64,000 nucleotides of DNA from Nymphaea colorata (GCF_008831285.2 NC_045149.1:8088417-8152416), one strand, 5' to 3'; positions 43,711 through 57,310 are shown, counted from the stretch's first letter. The notes: a model not told the origin generated them from the sequence alone. A program made the numbers and translations.

Positions 43711-45850
43711 ACTGTTGTTCATGACATGTAGCTATACATATTAGATACATGTATAAACATCGTAGTGTAGATGTACAGATCTCAAGTGTGCATAGAGATC
43801 ATCACTGAGAGAGAATCCTTCCAAACAAACCTAGGAAAATATGATTTCTGCTTTTACCTTCCACATGATTCCAGCTGTCCACTTTCTCTATTGTGTATCC
43901 ACAGGCAAAGCAATTCTTCGTATGTTCCTTTTCCAAATCCACCATTCTTTCAGTTATCTATCTATCTGGGTCCTGCTTGGACTCCTGGTATTGCTCTTAT
44001 GTCATGAAAATATGAGATTCTATGTGGCACTTGGTGCATATTTGACTGAACATGCTCCATATAGAATTTCATCCTTTCATGATGTGTGAGCAATACAAAG
44101 AGTCCAAGGAGGACCCAGATAGAACACTGAAAGCATGGAAGGAAGGAGAAACATGTGAAGTACTGCTTAGCCTGTGGATACACAATAGAGAAGGTGGATA
44201 GATGTAATCATGTGGAATGCAAATGCGGAAATCACATCTCTTGGGTTTGTTTGGAAGGATTCACTAGCAGTGATGATTGCTAGGCATACTTGAGATCTGC
44301 ACATCCTGCAGGATGATGTTTATGCATGTGTACAATATGACCAAGTTTAATTTGTATAAAATATTTGCTTCTTCCTTCCTTCATATGGTTGCATACTATC
44401 TGCATGTTACCTTTCCTATGTTGTTCAGTTTTATACATGTCCTGAATGATCTCGTGGTTCATTAGCCTAGTGCGTTTTGGTGAATGCGGATGTTGGAATT
44501 ATGCATAGAAAGTATATTTAGGATAAGACAATTTGGGGATTGCCCCACAAGAACTTTTTTTATTGCATATGAAGTATTGCTAGGATTGGTCAATTTAGGG
44601 GTTGCCACACGTTTTTTTCTCTAGTTACATACTATTTTGCATGTTGTTTTTGGTTTTTGGCATTATTTTTGTGTATAATATATAATTGACGTTGTTCATC
44701 CTGAAACTTACACTTCTATGCCTCGGTTGGCTTCACCTTGCTTCATAGGTTTCACTTTGCCTCATTGCATCTAACAACCTTGCCTGTGCTGCACTTGGAT
44801 ATGTTGTTGCCTGGAGGCAGCGGGAATGAGGGGTTCTTTGGATCTTCTTTTGGTGATAGATCCTTATCTGCCAAGGCCAACATCAGCAATGACAAGTTGT
44901 TTGTAGATTGCCACTGCATGGGGGAGGAGGCAGGGGGATAGAGTAATGTGTACGCATACAATACGAAGAAGGTCATGTCGATCTATATAGACAAAGTTGA
45001 GACACTACACGCTGCAACTCTTGTCAACCAATATGGATATTGGTGTTACTCGAAACAATGGAGGTTAAATTTCCTTGCATTGTCAAATAATTTTATGAGG
45101 AGTGATGGGTGGCCAGCTAGCTGGATTATATTTACGGTGATATCAGATGCTAAATCAATAACTTTCTAAATGGTTATATTTATACATAAATGCATATAAA
45201 CGTACTTTCCTAATTTTTTTTCCTTGTAATATTTAGTTTCCCAGCTTATATTTCACCTAGTTAATTGGAGATATCGTTCCTTGATTTTCCAACAGAGTTT
45301 GATTGAGAACAGGAGACAAAGGAGAGATTACTAGTGTCGAGGAGAGAAAGTTGGATAATTTCCTTTTCCTTTCAATTTTAAAATTATAGGGTTCTAACTT
45401 CCAAATTAACTTTTAGAAATTTCTATTATATTCCACCTTATTTGCTATTTTTTTTGGCAACATTTTTATTTTAGATTTTTCAGCTATGGAAACCTTTAGC
45501 ACATTAGGACACATCCATTCTTTCGTCAACCCATACAGTCAGCCTGAGGGGTGTTTGGTAATAGTGTTTGTACTTCAAAAATGAGTACAATCATGAAACA
45601 CTACATTCTAAGGCACACAACTTCTTGCTATCGAACATCCCATAAGGGCATCTTTTTGAAGCCCCCAGACGCTAGAGGTGTCATTAGTTTATCGTGAATA
45701 AATTTTTCTGGATAGGATTCATCAAACTGAAAGTTCACAATGAAGCTTCTTGAAACTTAATAAACCATTCGAGAATTTCTTTAGTTCTAGTCACAATGTC
45801 ATTAGAGTGAACGAATCGTCTGTTTTTTGAAATTTCACTTTCGATACAAA
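43711..45850. repeat. Segment B, copy B4 (with truncated foldback)
   Basis: Counterpart of B2. Foldback about 43,714-44,428. It differs from B3 at many positions (for example GCACTGCGTAGC versus GTACTGCTTAGC), unlike the B1/B2 pair. Confidence 0.85.
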
Positions 45851-46849
45851 AAATTCTGGTTGCAATACATCATGGTTGCAATCAATAGACATCTTTCATT
45901 GTTCCAACCACGAAATAGACAAAAGAATAACAAAACTAAATTATGTTTCTATTGTATGCAATTATAGAACCGACCACCTTCTTTTATGTGTAGTCGTAGA
46001 AGGAGAGAAGTCATCGCAACTACTTTTCCATGTGTTCAACAGCATATAGTAGGAAAGGTATCACAACTTTCACCTGAGGGAATTGCAATACCAACCATCA
46101 AACACATTCCAAAATAAAAAAGCTAACCTAGCTTGGTTGTTAATGCTATCAGAATTGGCCTGAGCCAACTCATTCAAATCGAATCAGTGGCTTAACCAAA
46201 CCAATCTGATTCCATGTGTCACGTTTCAACCAGTTTTCAACTTATAATTTTTCACATAAAATTCCATTTATTTTTTAATACTTTGGCTGATTTGCAACCA
46301 AATTAATCGCTTGAATGACAAATCAGAGAAGCCTCGCCAATTTGATTCCTGATCCGATTTTTACTGCATTAGTTTAATGAAAGAATGTCTTGAAGACACT
46401 CTCCATGACGTTTTATTTAGTAGTTCCAGTGCAGAAAGGATGTTGCCCTCCATTATTCTGACAATCCCTTAAGAACATCTTAATTTTTAAGAAGCAAGTA
46501 CTTAAATCTTTGCAATTGTAAGAGGTTTTCAGAACTAGCAAGTGTCTGAATTTCAATACTGCAAATTTAGTAAGCAATTATAATAATCCATTTTATTCTA
46601 TTAGCTGTTATTTAAATATTAAAATCCTATTTATACATTAAGGGGGGATTTTTTAAACTTGTTTCTCTAATTTGATAAAGATTTCACATTTATACAATTA
46701 GTTTTATAATGTTTTAAAATAAACAGGGTAAAACTAATTTTCGTGAAATTTGAAGTTGCTCTCATGAAAAAGTTAACATTTTGCTTGAGAAGTCTCTGTT
46801 CCTTGTGTGGCCTTAGGGGGATCTTAACTGACTGCCTGGGCCATTGGAT
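45851..46849. other. Intergenic, no supported gene
   Basis: Counterpart of 18,746-19,740. Nothing recognised. Confidence 0.5.
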
Positions 46850-47100
46850 AAGTCAAGAAGGGAGCTGTACGCTTGAGATCGCCAAACTTTCAAAGAGTTT
46901 TTGAGCAGAGGAAATTTTTGTGTTGTTAATGATCCTAATAACACTGTAACTTGGTCTAATGACAAATAGGGCATCGGAAAAGTATATTTCAGGCTCTAAT
47001 TGCATTTTTGATATGGAAAATGGCATACAACTTTTTGTATGGTCAGCACTAATGGCATCCAATTGCATAGACTGGGCCTTAGTTAACACTAGCGCTGTAC
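46850..47100 (+). mobile_element. LINE endonuclease fragment, unit 2
   Basis: RQTFKEFLSRGNFCVVNDP then NNTVTWSND, with additional stops (CGA to TGA upstream, TGG to TAG after SNDK) relative to unit 1. Confidence 0.55.
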
Positions 47101-47519
47101 AAAAAGCCGAGCCAACTCCAACTGAACTCAATCTCGCTCAGCTATGCTTGACTCATTTGGGCAAAGCGAGCTGAAGCTTAACTGAGTACTCGAGCTTATA
47201 AACCAGTCGAGTTCAAGATACATGAACTCTACTCGATTAAACTTGAGTGAGCTTGTTTAATCTAGTTTTTTTTTGGTAATTTCTAAACTTCAAACTATGG
47301 AAAGAGATCAAGTCAAATGGGAAGTTAGTGAATGAGCTTAAATTAGTCAAGCTCGAGCTGACACTCAGTCTATTGAGTTGGGCATGAAATGGGCTTTTAT
47401 AGCTCGACATGAGCTCAAGCCGCGCTTGAGCTGAGCAAGATATGAGTTGAGTCAAGTCGCACTGACCGAGCTTGAGCTCGACTTGGCTTGTGTCAGTGGT
47501 GTCGCCACATGGTGGCTGG
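47099..47519. repeat. GCTCGAG-rich repeat, unit 2
   Basis: Counterpart of 19,990-20,410 with a few substitutions. Confidence 0.4.
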
Positions 47520-48046
47520 TGTGGGCAGTTGCCCAGCCTCACAAAATTAGTTTAATATATATGTTAATATTTTGATATATTTGATTGTTATACATGTAGG
47601 TGCCCCAAAGAAATTATAGGTATTGAATGAGTGCTCGCACCAGAAAAAATTTCTGACTCCGCTAGTGGCTTGTGTACAGCCCTAGTTAGCACATGTGTGT
47701 CATGCAGAGAACATTATTTTCATGGTTAAGGTTATGCCCATATCAGTTTTGGTCCATAGTGTTCTGGTGCTCAATATCTCAAATGGAAAAGGCCTCTTCA
47801 AGTTTTTCTCATGCTATGCTGAAAGTTTAAAATGTGTAGCTCTGTGAAGGATTGTTGGATGATGGTAGTGAGAGGTTGTGTTATGCTTAGATTGATTAGG
47901 AAACTTGAAATTACCAGATGAAAGCATGCAATACTTTGGAATGAATGATGTTTTGGGGATGCTGGTCAGAAAGTGGAGGGAACAAAAGACAGCTTCTAAG
48001 TATTCAAAAAAGGGGAGATCATGTGTAGCTTCTTACATGATGATGA

Positions 48047-48125
48047 CACTACAAAAAAACCGCTTTTTACTGATGAGAGGAGCGACCAACGTCAGTAACA
48101 GTTGAACATACACTGACATGAAGTA
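48047..48125. mobile_element. Solo CACTA-type terminus, unit 2
   Basis: CACTACAAAAAAACCGCTTT and the GACCAACGTCAGTAAC subterminal word. Counterpart of 20,948. Confidence 0.4.
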
Positions 48126-49990
48126 CAAGATGTAAATGTCATTGATATATAGATGGGTCAAACTGTAGTTTCAAAACATTAACAGAAGCTATAAAATTTT
48201 CATTTCAGGGGTTTTGAAACTTTAACAGGGGCCAAAATATAATTTTTGAAAACTAATTTTCATACAGGAGAAACTAAAATTTTTAAATTTTACAAGTAAA
48301 AGTTTCTTTTGGTGAGGGTGACCACAGAAAATGCAGCTTATGCAACATCAGCTCATTGATGCTCATCGTTGATGAATGTGCTATTGGCTTTGGTCTTAAG
48401 AGTACTTTTTGTATTACGGAACGTTTTAGTTATAAATGATTTTTTTATTTGTGTACGATGAGCTATTTTTTTTCCCCAAAAGTATTCTCTATTAGGGGGA
48501 TCCAATGTCCTCAATGTGGTAGAACATATGGTTTTGACTTTCTCTGTTGTTCTTCATAAGTACTACACAATTATTGAAGCTAATATGTTTCGGAATCTGG
48601 CGATTTTAGTCTTTGAATATAGAACATAAAGGTTGAGCGAATTTGATTTTACACAAAAAAGTCTAGCATGTGCATCGTTTATCCTTTTCTTTTTTTGTTG
48701 TGGTAGGTGATTATGGTAACTATTTGTTAACCCCCCACTTGTTGATGAGAGTTGCCTTTATTTGGCAGATCTCCATTTGTAGATACACACGCAAAGTTTT
48801 TCATTTTCTTTTGAGAATAACTTTTTAACTTGATGATATTATATTATAGAGTTCCTTCTTTTGTATATGCTTTGAGGTCTTGCATGCCCTTGTCCCACAC
48901 AGTTCGTTCACATCCTTATAATTGAAAGGCCATTATAATTTGCATTGCAAATGCATAAGGAACACATCTGATAATATTTACCTATATGTAGAAACTTCTT
49001 TTTTAGTAACAGTTTACTGAGTATTATGACTTTGAGAAATTTTGAAGGGTTCATTAGTAGTCTTAGCGCAGTTGTTTCAGAGTACTTGTAAGATTCTCCA
49101 TACGGAAGCATTGTTCACTTCACCTCCAAGTTGTGTGGTAAAACAAATCTATCAGAAATCACAATTGTGGACAGATAATTGAGTACATTAGGTTCAATCA
49201 AACACTCAGGAGAAGAGAGGATGACCGCTAGAATGAAGTTTTGATCAAGGTTGCTGCGCACTCAGATTTACCACAAAAGGATGTGGTGCTTATAAGTTCT
49301 TGCCAAGGGAATAATATGTTGAATCAGAAATATGCAATCAAAAGTGTATGCAGATTACTTTGATCGCAGTACAAATGGAAGTGAGAACCAAGCAATGGTC
49401 TTCGAGATTTTTGAAGCTGTTGAGGCAAGATGTGCCTTGTGATTCTCTCTCTATTCAAGACGGACATCTGCTTGGTGCATCTGCACAATAATGAGTTCTA
49501 TAATGTTTTTTCAGTAGCATTAGCAATTACCATTTGACCAATTACACATGAAAATTGGTCACTGTGCAACAACAATCTACAGTGAAAATAGTTATGATGA
49601 GAAACTGAATGTGAACAACTGTTAGGAGAATCAGCCATTTGTTGTTTTGTCATCATCTATTCTTCCTTGTACTCCTTGTAAACTAGAAGCTTCCAAAGTG
49701 CACGTGGAAGTAAGAAGAGATTGAAACTGGGATCTCAATTTGAGAGTGAGCCAGTCAATCCAGTCGGAAGTTCGCATATAAAAAATGCCCAAGAAGAGTT
49801 GATGATAGAATTGGGAGTGATTTCATATATTTTTGTTTTAATATCCCATAACAATCAAAATTAATTTAAATAAAGTAGGCAAGCGAATAAAAAAAGTTCA
49901 TCTCCTAGAGTTAAGCCATGTTACTGCCCATCTCCCAGCCAGAGACTGGTCTAAAAAATGCCCAATCTAACTCCTACTCTTTTTTGTTAC
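48126..49990. other. Intergenic, no firmly supported gene
   Basis: Counterpart of 21,031-22,811. At 49,185-49,300 it retains two short stretches absent from unit 1. A plus-strand frame here reads HSDLPQKDVVLISSCQGNN and continues a little further. Family unknown. Confidence 0.35.
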
Positions 49991-50232
49991 CTAAAACAAT
50001 GGAAGCTATAATATTTATGAAATCTAAACATTTAAAATTTGAAATTTTGCCCAGAATTTGACTAGACAAAACTTGGGTAGCATTTTGTTGTAAATTTTAG
50101 GGACTAAGAGAGAAAATTGGCCCTTCTTATCCATCATGAAAAGTTGAGCTTTCATTTGAATCTCAGGTTTCTCCAAGCCCAGTTTGAAATTACTGTGCCA
50201 AAAATAACAGTAAGAAATAGATAATGGCCTAG

Positions 50233-50371
50233 GGATATTTCATACGCATGAACATGACCGGAAAACACAAGATCCACTTTGTGTTGCACAAACCATGATT
50301 CAAACATGACTCTCATGGTCTCTCCTTTCATGAAGTGGTAGTTGTTACTATTAAAAGACAAGCGAGGCCCC
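50233..50371 (-). pseudogene. Purple acid phosphatase exon remnant, unit 2
   Basis: [38 protein letters not shown]. This is the cleanest of the three PAP copies: the YHxMxGETMRVM and GHVHAYE motifs are uninterrupted. The donor is CTAGGC, not GT. Only this exon is present. Confidence 0.8.
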
Positions 50372-50803
50372 AAGAGTTGTGCATAATCTGCAGGACACCC
50401 CGCCCAGCACCGGAAAGGACACCGGAACCTCATCTAGGAAAACCGATAAGGGGAGGCTCTGCACCATGTGGGAGGGAGCCTAAATAGAGAGAGTGCCAAA
50501 AGATAGAACAGAAAAAGAAACAGCTTGTTTCCATGCAGTTATATATACCTAATCGTTACTCTTGCTGTTAATAAATAACCAAATTGCTTGACTTTCTTAA
50601 AATGACATATGTTATCATGCAAGATACATGATCACGCACTTTGCAGTAACGAATTATGCAATCGGCAACCTACAAGTGCAATGCAGCATTCACATGTTAA
50701 ATATGCATTTATTCAATACAGAAACTACATTTTTACTACCTTCTAGAATTAAGCGGAAAAAAAAAAATGGAGGTTTGTAGCTCTATAGGGCTTTAATTTT
50801 TTT

Positions 50804-51393
50804 GTTGGTTATTTTGAACAGACCGTGCACACAAAAAAACAATAGTGGGTTTCGGCCATTTTTTAACCGTGAATCGTGTTGGAGACAAACTTTTACTGGA
50901 AATATGGAATTGGCAACAATGACCTTTTTGGCCTTCCACTTAGACAAGATCCCTAGCTAAATTTTTGGGGCAAGGAACTTTCTTGGGAGAATTTGAGTTC
51001 TTTAGGAAGCCACTGCGGGCAGGTCATAAAAAATGGGAAGCATTGGTTCATGCACTCATGACAGATATACTTATTAAGGCACTATCAAGCATAGTGCCTT
51101 TATAAGCATATCTGTCATGAGTGCATGAACCAATGCTTCCCATCTTTTACGACCTGCCAACAATGGCTTCACAAAGAACCCAAATCTCCCAGGGAGTTCT
51201 TCGCCCCAATTTTGTAGTAAATCTAACTAGGGTTCTTGTCTAAGTGGAATGTCGAAAATGTCAATGTTGCCAATCCCATATTTTCAGTAGAAGTTTGTTT
51301 CCAACACAAGTCATGGTTGGGAAATCGACGAAGCCTACCAGTCTCTTTCTGCACGGCCCTCCATGGGCATTTTTCCATCATTTTTTCTCCTGC
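50804..51393. repeat. Nested inverted repeat, unit 2
   Basis: Counterpart of 23,655-24,245 with the same centre-strong pairing gradient. Confidence 0.85.
51018..51158. ncRNA. Near-perfect hairpin, unit 2 copy
   Basis: Counterpart of 23,870-24,010. The one difference seen is TTTTACGACC in the right arm instead of TTTTATGACC, adding one mismatch at the base of the stem. Loop and central arms are identical. Confidence 0.4.
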
Positions 51394-51527
51394 ATTTCAT
51401 TATTATTTTCCGTCTGGTCAAATTATTTACGTCCTAATTAGTACATTTAAACAAATGAAAAAGGCACCAACAATCAATCTGAGGAGAGAGAGAGGGAGCA
51501 GGCGCAGAGCCGCTGCTCCCTCCTCTT

Positions 51528-52122
51528 GTACTGTGATATGAATGAGTTAGGGTTAAAGCTGATTAATAAATGTATCAAGGAGGGGCGGTGGGTTGAGATC
51601 TGGTAAACCAACGTCACGGGGTCCCGTTTGAAGCCCTATTTCCACCTTGAAAATACTCCAAAAAGCTGCAAAAAATTTCCAATCCCACTCAACTCTGAAA
51701 CGACGTCTACAGAATCCCCTGGCAACCTTCATCCAGAATCCGCTCGTTACCAGCCCCACAAGCCCTCCGATCCTCAAACTGGAAGCCAGAGAGAGAGGAT
51801 GAGAAGACAGAGGTAGAGCCTATTCTGGATGGGAGGGCTCCCTCCAATCCCTCTTTCTCTCTGGCTTCCAGTTTGAGGATCGGAGGGCTCATGGGGCTGG
51901 TAACGAGTGGATTCTGGATGAAGGTTGCCGGGGGATTCTCTAGATGTCGTTTCAGAGTTGAGTGGGATTGGAAATTTTTTGTGGCTTTTTGGAGTATTTT
52001 CAAGGTGGAAATAGGGCTTCAAACGGGACCCCACGACGTTGGTTTACCAGATCTCAACCCACCGCCCCTCCTTGATACATTTATTAATCAGCTTTAACCC
52101 TAACTCGTTCATATCGCAGTAC
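51528..52122. repeat. Long-arm inverted repeat, unit 2
   Basis: Counterpart of 24,381-24,975. Arms are still highly similar to each other. The spacer is about 57 bp. Confidence 0.85.
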
Positions 52123-52143
52123 AATCAGCTTTAACCTTAACTC
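52086..52143. repeat. 37-bp minisatellite, 1.6 copies
   Basis: Starts at 52,086 and 52,123 (partial). One unit fewer than in unit 1. Confidence 0.8.
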
Positions 52144-53158
52144 GTGACATTCCTTGATCTGATTGGCATTTTAGTGGAAATGGACATATCAATTTACTAA
52201 AGTATATATATTTATATATATCTCTTTCCAATTGAACTAACATATATCAAAATTGGCCTATGCATATGTGCCCCATGCACAGACCCATATGCATGACACG
52301 TACCTTTGGAAGTGGGGAATCAGATACAACTTTTTTTATTTGTATTTGAATCTGAATATGTGAATATCCAAAAAAGCGGATATAACTAATGACATATCTG
52401 ATTCAAATCAGATCTGTTGACATTCCTACTGCCAGAACATCTATATAAGACTTTGCACTAACATCTATATAAGAATCTACACAAAAGGCTAACTATCCTT
52501 CACTATTATAGGGTTGCCCTTAAAGCAAGCTGGGATCTAATGTGTCCATCATCAACTCTTCTTGGGCATTTTATATAAAAAAAATATATTTAAAAGTAAT
52601 AAGTGCTGGTATCCATGGGCAACAAGTGGCATCTATGTATCGGTGTATGAGCCGAATTGGCTTGGCACATATTGATTTTGAATGGGCCAATTAAAACAAC
52701 ATTAATGTTACAACCATATAAAAAATGTTTATTTTTTAGGGGCAAAAATATAGTTGTCACGCAAAAATTCATCCATGAAGAGATATATTGTCAAGGTACC
52801 TCACTAAAACGTTAGCTCAAGATTAAGTACCGTAACGCCATTCATGCTGACATAAGTTGCACAAAATGCTCCTTGTACTATTTCTACTCATCATCCTCAC
52901 ACTTTATTAGATTATTCATAGAAGTACATAATAAGGGGCGGAGCTAAGAATTTTTCGTTGCAAAAAGGATGAATTATAGTTTCAAAATTTTAATAGGAAC
53001 TGAAACATACTTTTAAATTTTTTTATATGCTTTAAATTAAAATTTTTAAAATTTAGTGAAATTTTGATTTTTTTTAAAAGTATGAGGGGGGCATCTTGGC
53101 CCTTGCCGGCCCCTACAGCCTCTGCCCATGTATAATATGAGTAAATCAGAATAATTAG
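52144..53158. other. Intergenic, no supported gene
   Basis: Counterpart of 25,035-26,043. Confidence 0.5.
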
Positions 53159-53328
53159 CATCACCTCCAGCACCATCAGGACTTCCATACCATGTTGTTC
53201 CAGCCGACAACCAACCGGCATCGTCGGCCACTGTAAATCTTCTTTTCAGCTTAGAAGCAAAGGTCGAATGAAAGAGATAAGATTGAGACATGAGGAAGAT
53301 AAGGGGAGAAGATGTTGGAAGCAGCCAT
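53159..53328 (-). pseudogene. Expansin-like exon 1 remnant, unit 2
   Basis: ATG at 53,328 (MAAS), a one-base shift, then SSPLIFLMSQSYLFHSTFAS, KLKRRFTVADDAG and WLSAGTTWYGSPDGAGGD. Same frameshift and lost donor as unit 1. TATA-like CTATATATAC at 53,436-53,445. Confidence 0.65.
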
Positions 53329-53994
53329 GACTTATATGAAACAATGACCGGTTGCTGCTAGATCACCACTGCAGAGGGGAAAGGAAGGGGGCTAGGTTAA
53401 TTTGTACACATATGATATGAAGGAAGGTCAGGGTGGTATATATAGATGAAATGGAGACACTACCCACTGCAACTCTCCTGAACCCATATCGACATTTCTT
53501 CAATGGTTTTAGTGGAGCCCAAGCTTGCTGCAGCTTAAATTTCTTTGGATGGTTATTCAGTAATGGGTGGCTGGCCGATGGTTTCATTTATGATGCTATT
53601 AGATTATAATCAATAACTTCCTTTTGGATATATTTAAAAACAAAAGCATATGAATTTACTTTCCTACTCATAATTGAGAGCAATCTTTAGTTTCCTCGCT
53701 CATTCTTTTACCTAGTTAATGAGAGCTGTCTTCTGTTATTCAGGAAAAGAGTTTGATTGGGAAAGGGAGACAAAGGGGGGGATTTCTTAAATCATTTCCT
53801 TTTTCTTTCAAATATAACTAGATTCAAAAATTAATTTGAGACCTTTCTAAAAAAATTCCACTTTATTTGCTATTTCCTGTAACAGTTTTCTATTTTAATT
53901 ATTTCAGATAATAAACCCTTTTTTAGAAAACATTTCAACACATCCATCCTTCAGTCCACCTATATAGGCAACTTAAGAGGGCCCTTGGTAGTAG

Positions 53995-54379
53995 TGTCTA
54001 TAAAGATCTGAAAGACGAATCAGAGAAGAAAGAATATGTGTGGTTCGGCATGAGTGCCTACATTCATGAAAGACGAATCAGAGAAGAAAGAATATGTGTG
54101 GTTCGGCATGAGTGCCTACATCCATGGAAAACAGGAGAGAACTTGTTGCAATATATTTTTCTATGTTGTTTCACTCTACAATCATCATTCTTTATAGTGA
54201 GTGAATACAATAGTTACAAAGAGAATGAGTAAGAAATTATGGAAGTAATCATTATTGGCAACCCATTGTAGGCAACTTTTAATGTAAGCAACACCATCCA
54301 ACTAATCATGGAAATACCATGATTAGTGGATCTAGAATCAAAGTTGTCAGAACGAGCCTCCTGAAGATCTGTCTCAACA
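53995..54379 (-). repeat. C1 3' LTR, unit 2, with intact right edge
   Basis: On the minus strand the LTR opens TGTTGAGACAGATC after the polypurine tract CTTGAGGGAGAG. The internal 58-bp duplication starts at 54,010 and 54,068. Confidence 0.8.
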
Positions 54380-54910
54380 CTCTCCCTCAAGTTGGGAGTG
54401 TATGTTAACGACTCCCAAGTTGATCATAGTGCTCCTAAGCTTTTCTCTGGTAACTGCTTTGGTGAAGATATCAGCATGTTGCTCTTCACTTCTAAGAAAA
54501 GGAGTGACGATTTCTTTGTTTTGAACCTTCTCGTGTATAAAATGGCAATCAATTTCAATATGCTTCATCCTTTCATGAAAAACTGAGTTTTCATAAAAGG
54601 ACGTGTTTGTTCAAAAACCCATTTCCTTTAGCATCTCCTTGAGCCAAGTGAGTTCGCAAGTGGTGTTTGCCATTGCTCTATATTCGGCTTTGGCGCTAGA
54701 TCTTGAAATCACTTTCTGTTTTTTACTTTTCCATGAGACTACTTTGCCACCATCCATAATGCAAAACCCTGTAGTTGATTTTCTGTCAGATACACTTCCA
54801 GCCCAGTTTGCATCTGAAAAACCTTCTATATCAATATTTCTATTTCTCTTCATCCAAATGCCAGGTCCTAGAGCTTCTTTTAAATATCTTAAGATTCAAT
54901 CAATAGCATA
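54374..54910 (-). pseudogene. C1 RNase H domain, unit 2
   Basis: GFSDANWAGSVSDRKSTTGF, SAKAEYRAM, KHIEIDCHFIHEKV, HADIFTK. Same frame breaks as unit 1. Confidence 0.85.
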
Positions 54911-55248
54911 GAAATGAGCTCGTTGGGGGGCATGCATATATTTTCTCACTTCACTGACTGCAAAGGTAATGTCAAGGCTTGTAACTGTCAAATATATCAA
55001 TTTTCCAACAATCCGTTGATACTACTTTGCATCTTGTATTGATTCTCCATGATCTTTCTTGTCAAGTTTGTGATTTACCTCTATAGGTGTGACTGCTGGC
55101 TTCGCTCCAAGTTTCCCTGTTTCCTTAAACAGATCAAGAGTGTATTTCCTTTGGATAAGTATATACCTTTTTTGGAGTGACTTACCTCTATTCCTAGGAA
55201 GCATTTCAATATTCCTGGGTCATTTATCTTGAACTTTTGATGGAGATA

Positions 55249-55991
55249 TCATTTGATCTTCTCTACTATACTCTTGGAATCACCTGTGATGACAGTATCA
55301 TCTACATACACAATAACAAAAACAGTTTTATTTTGGTAATGATAAATGAATAAAGAGTTGTCTGAGACACTGCCTTTGTACCCAAATTCGATCAAGGCAG
55401 AACTAAGCTTTGAGTACCAAGCTTGCGGGGACTGATTGAGTCCATAGAAGGACTTTTTTGAATTTGAAAACAAGATTTTTCTGGTTTTCATAATTGAGTC
55501 CCTGCGTGATCTTCATATAGACTTCTTCTTGTAAATCACCCTGAAGCAAAACGTCTTTTTACGTCAAGTTGAAATAAATCCCACTCAAAATTGCAGGCAA
55601 TAGATACTAGGGTACGAAGAATTGTCATTTTTGCCATTGGAGCGCAGGCTTTCGTATAGTCAATGCCTTCCATCTGAGAGAAGCCTCGAGCAACCAGGTG
55701 GGCTTTATGTCTGTCAAGAGTCCCATCACTATGAAATTTCAATTTAAAAACCCATTTACAACTGACGGGGTTTTTACCTAGAGGAAGAGAGACGAGTTCC
55801 CATGTATCATTTTTTGTTAGGGCATCTAATTCATCCTTTATGGCATTTTTCCAACAAGAATCTTGAAAGGCCTCTTCAAATGTCCCTGGTTCAGAAATAT
55901 TGTTTAGTTGCATGAAGAACGCTGTGTGAGTATGAGAAAATGCACCATAGTTAATGCAATCTTCGATCAGATATTTAACTGCACTGCTCAT
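55249..55991 (-). pseudogene. C1 reverse transcriptase domain, unit 2
   Basis: CKWVFKLKFHSDGTLDRHKA, LVARGFSQMEGIDYTK, then FYGLNQSPQAWYSKL and YVDDTVITG. YGLKQ has become YGLNQ here. Confidence 0.9.
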
Positions 55992-56009
55992 AGCAAAATC
56001 TTTGTATCG

Positions 56010-57310
56010 TTCTGGCTGTTGACGAATTCTTTCTGATCGTCAAAGAATGTTCCCTTGTTGTGTCTCTGTTGCAATGACTTGCTGTGAGTGATGTTGGCAA
56101 ATTCTTTCTGATCCCCGAAGGATGTTTTCTTGCTATGTTTCAGTTGCAGTGACTTGCCGTGAGTCACTATGGTATCTTCATTATTTTGAACTTGAATAGG
56201 AGCTTTACAATTCTCAACGTCAGCCATAGGTAAGACATTAGGGAGGGGGAGAGACTAAAATTTTGAGTTTATTTTCTCCATTTGAGGATGTTTTTCAAAA
56301 TAGACTTGCGACTCCTCTTGAGGACGTTTTTCCAAATATGCTTGTGACTCATCAAATCTAACATCACAAGATACATACATTTTTCTTGAAACCACATCAA
56401 AGCATCTATACCCTTTTTTGGTTGGAGAATATCCGAGGAAGACACATTTTATCGCACGATGCTACCAAACTTTCTAAGATGTTCAATAGAGTGTTTCGTT
56501 TTTTTTAGAACTTCAATAGGAGATCTATTTTCCAGGTAGCATCTTGGTTTCCTATTTATAATATAGTTAGCTGCTGAAATCACTTCACTCCAAAAACGTT
56601 ATGTTCCATTATTTTGGAAAAGCAATGCACGGGTCACTTCAAGCAAATGCCTATTTCTTCATTTAGAAACTCTGTTCTACTGAGGTATTTCTCAACATAT
56701 AGTCTGGTGGTGTATACCAGCCTCATTAACAAAGCATTCAAATTGTTGTTTACATATGCAGTCCCATTGTCAGTCTATAGGGTTTTGATTTTTGTCCAGA
56801 ACCGAGTGACCACCATGTTGTAAAATATTTGAAATTTAGAAAACACCTCGTCCTTGGTTTTTAGGAAATATATCCAACCCACTCGAGAACATTCATCAAC
56901 GAAAGATAAGTAGTACTTAAAACCATCATATGAAACAATAGGGGCTGGTCCCCAAACATCCGAGTGAACAATCTCAAACATAGACTTAGTAATACTGTTA
57001 GAAGAAGAAGGTGGTCGGATTAATTTAACATACCGGCACACCTCACAAATATTGCAATCAAAAGAATTCGAGGCTTCAAGAAATTTAACATATAAATTGA
57101 TGGAATCCCCAACCTCAAATGCCATTTTCTCCTTCAGTTTTGTTTGTATTTGCAGCGAGTGCCTTATTTCTGTAATTCAAATAATAAAGACCGCAAAATT
57201 CATCTCCTTCACCAATCGTCCTCTCGGTGATCCGATCCTGAAACACAACCTTTGAGGGCGAAAAAGTCACATTGCAATTATAAGCCTTTGTTATTTTACT
57301 GATTGACATG
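56010..57310 (-). pseudogene. C1 integrase region, unit 2
   Basis: HSDVWGPAPIVSYDGFKYY, FVDECSRVGWIYFLKTKDE. SR is preceded by C instead of Y. Same missing E segment as unit 1. Confidence 0.85.
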
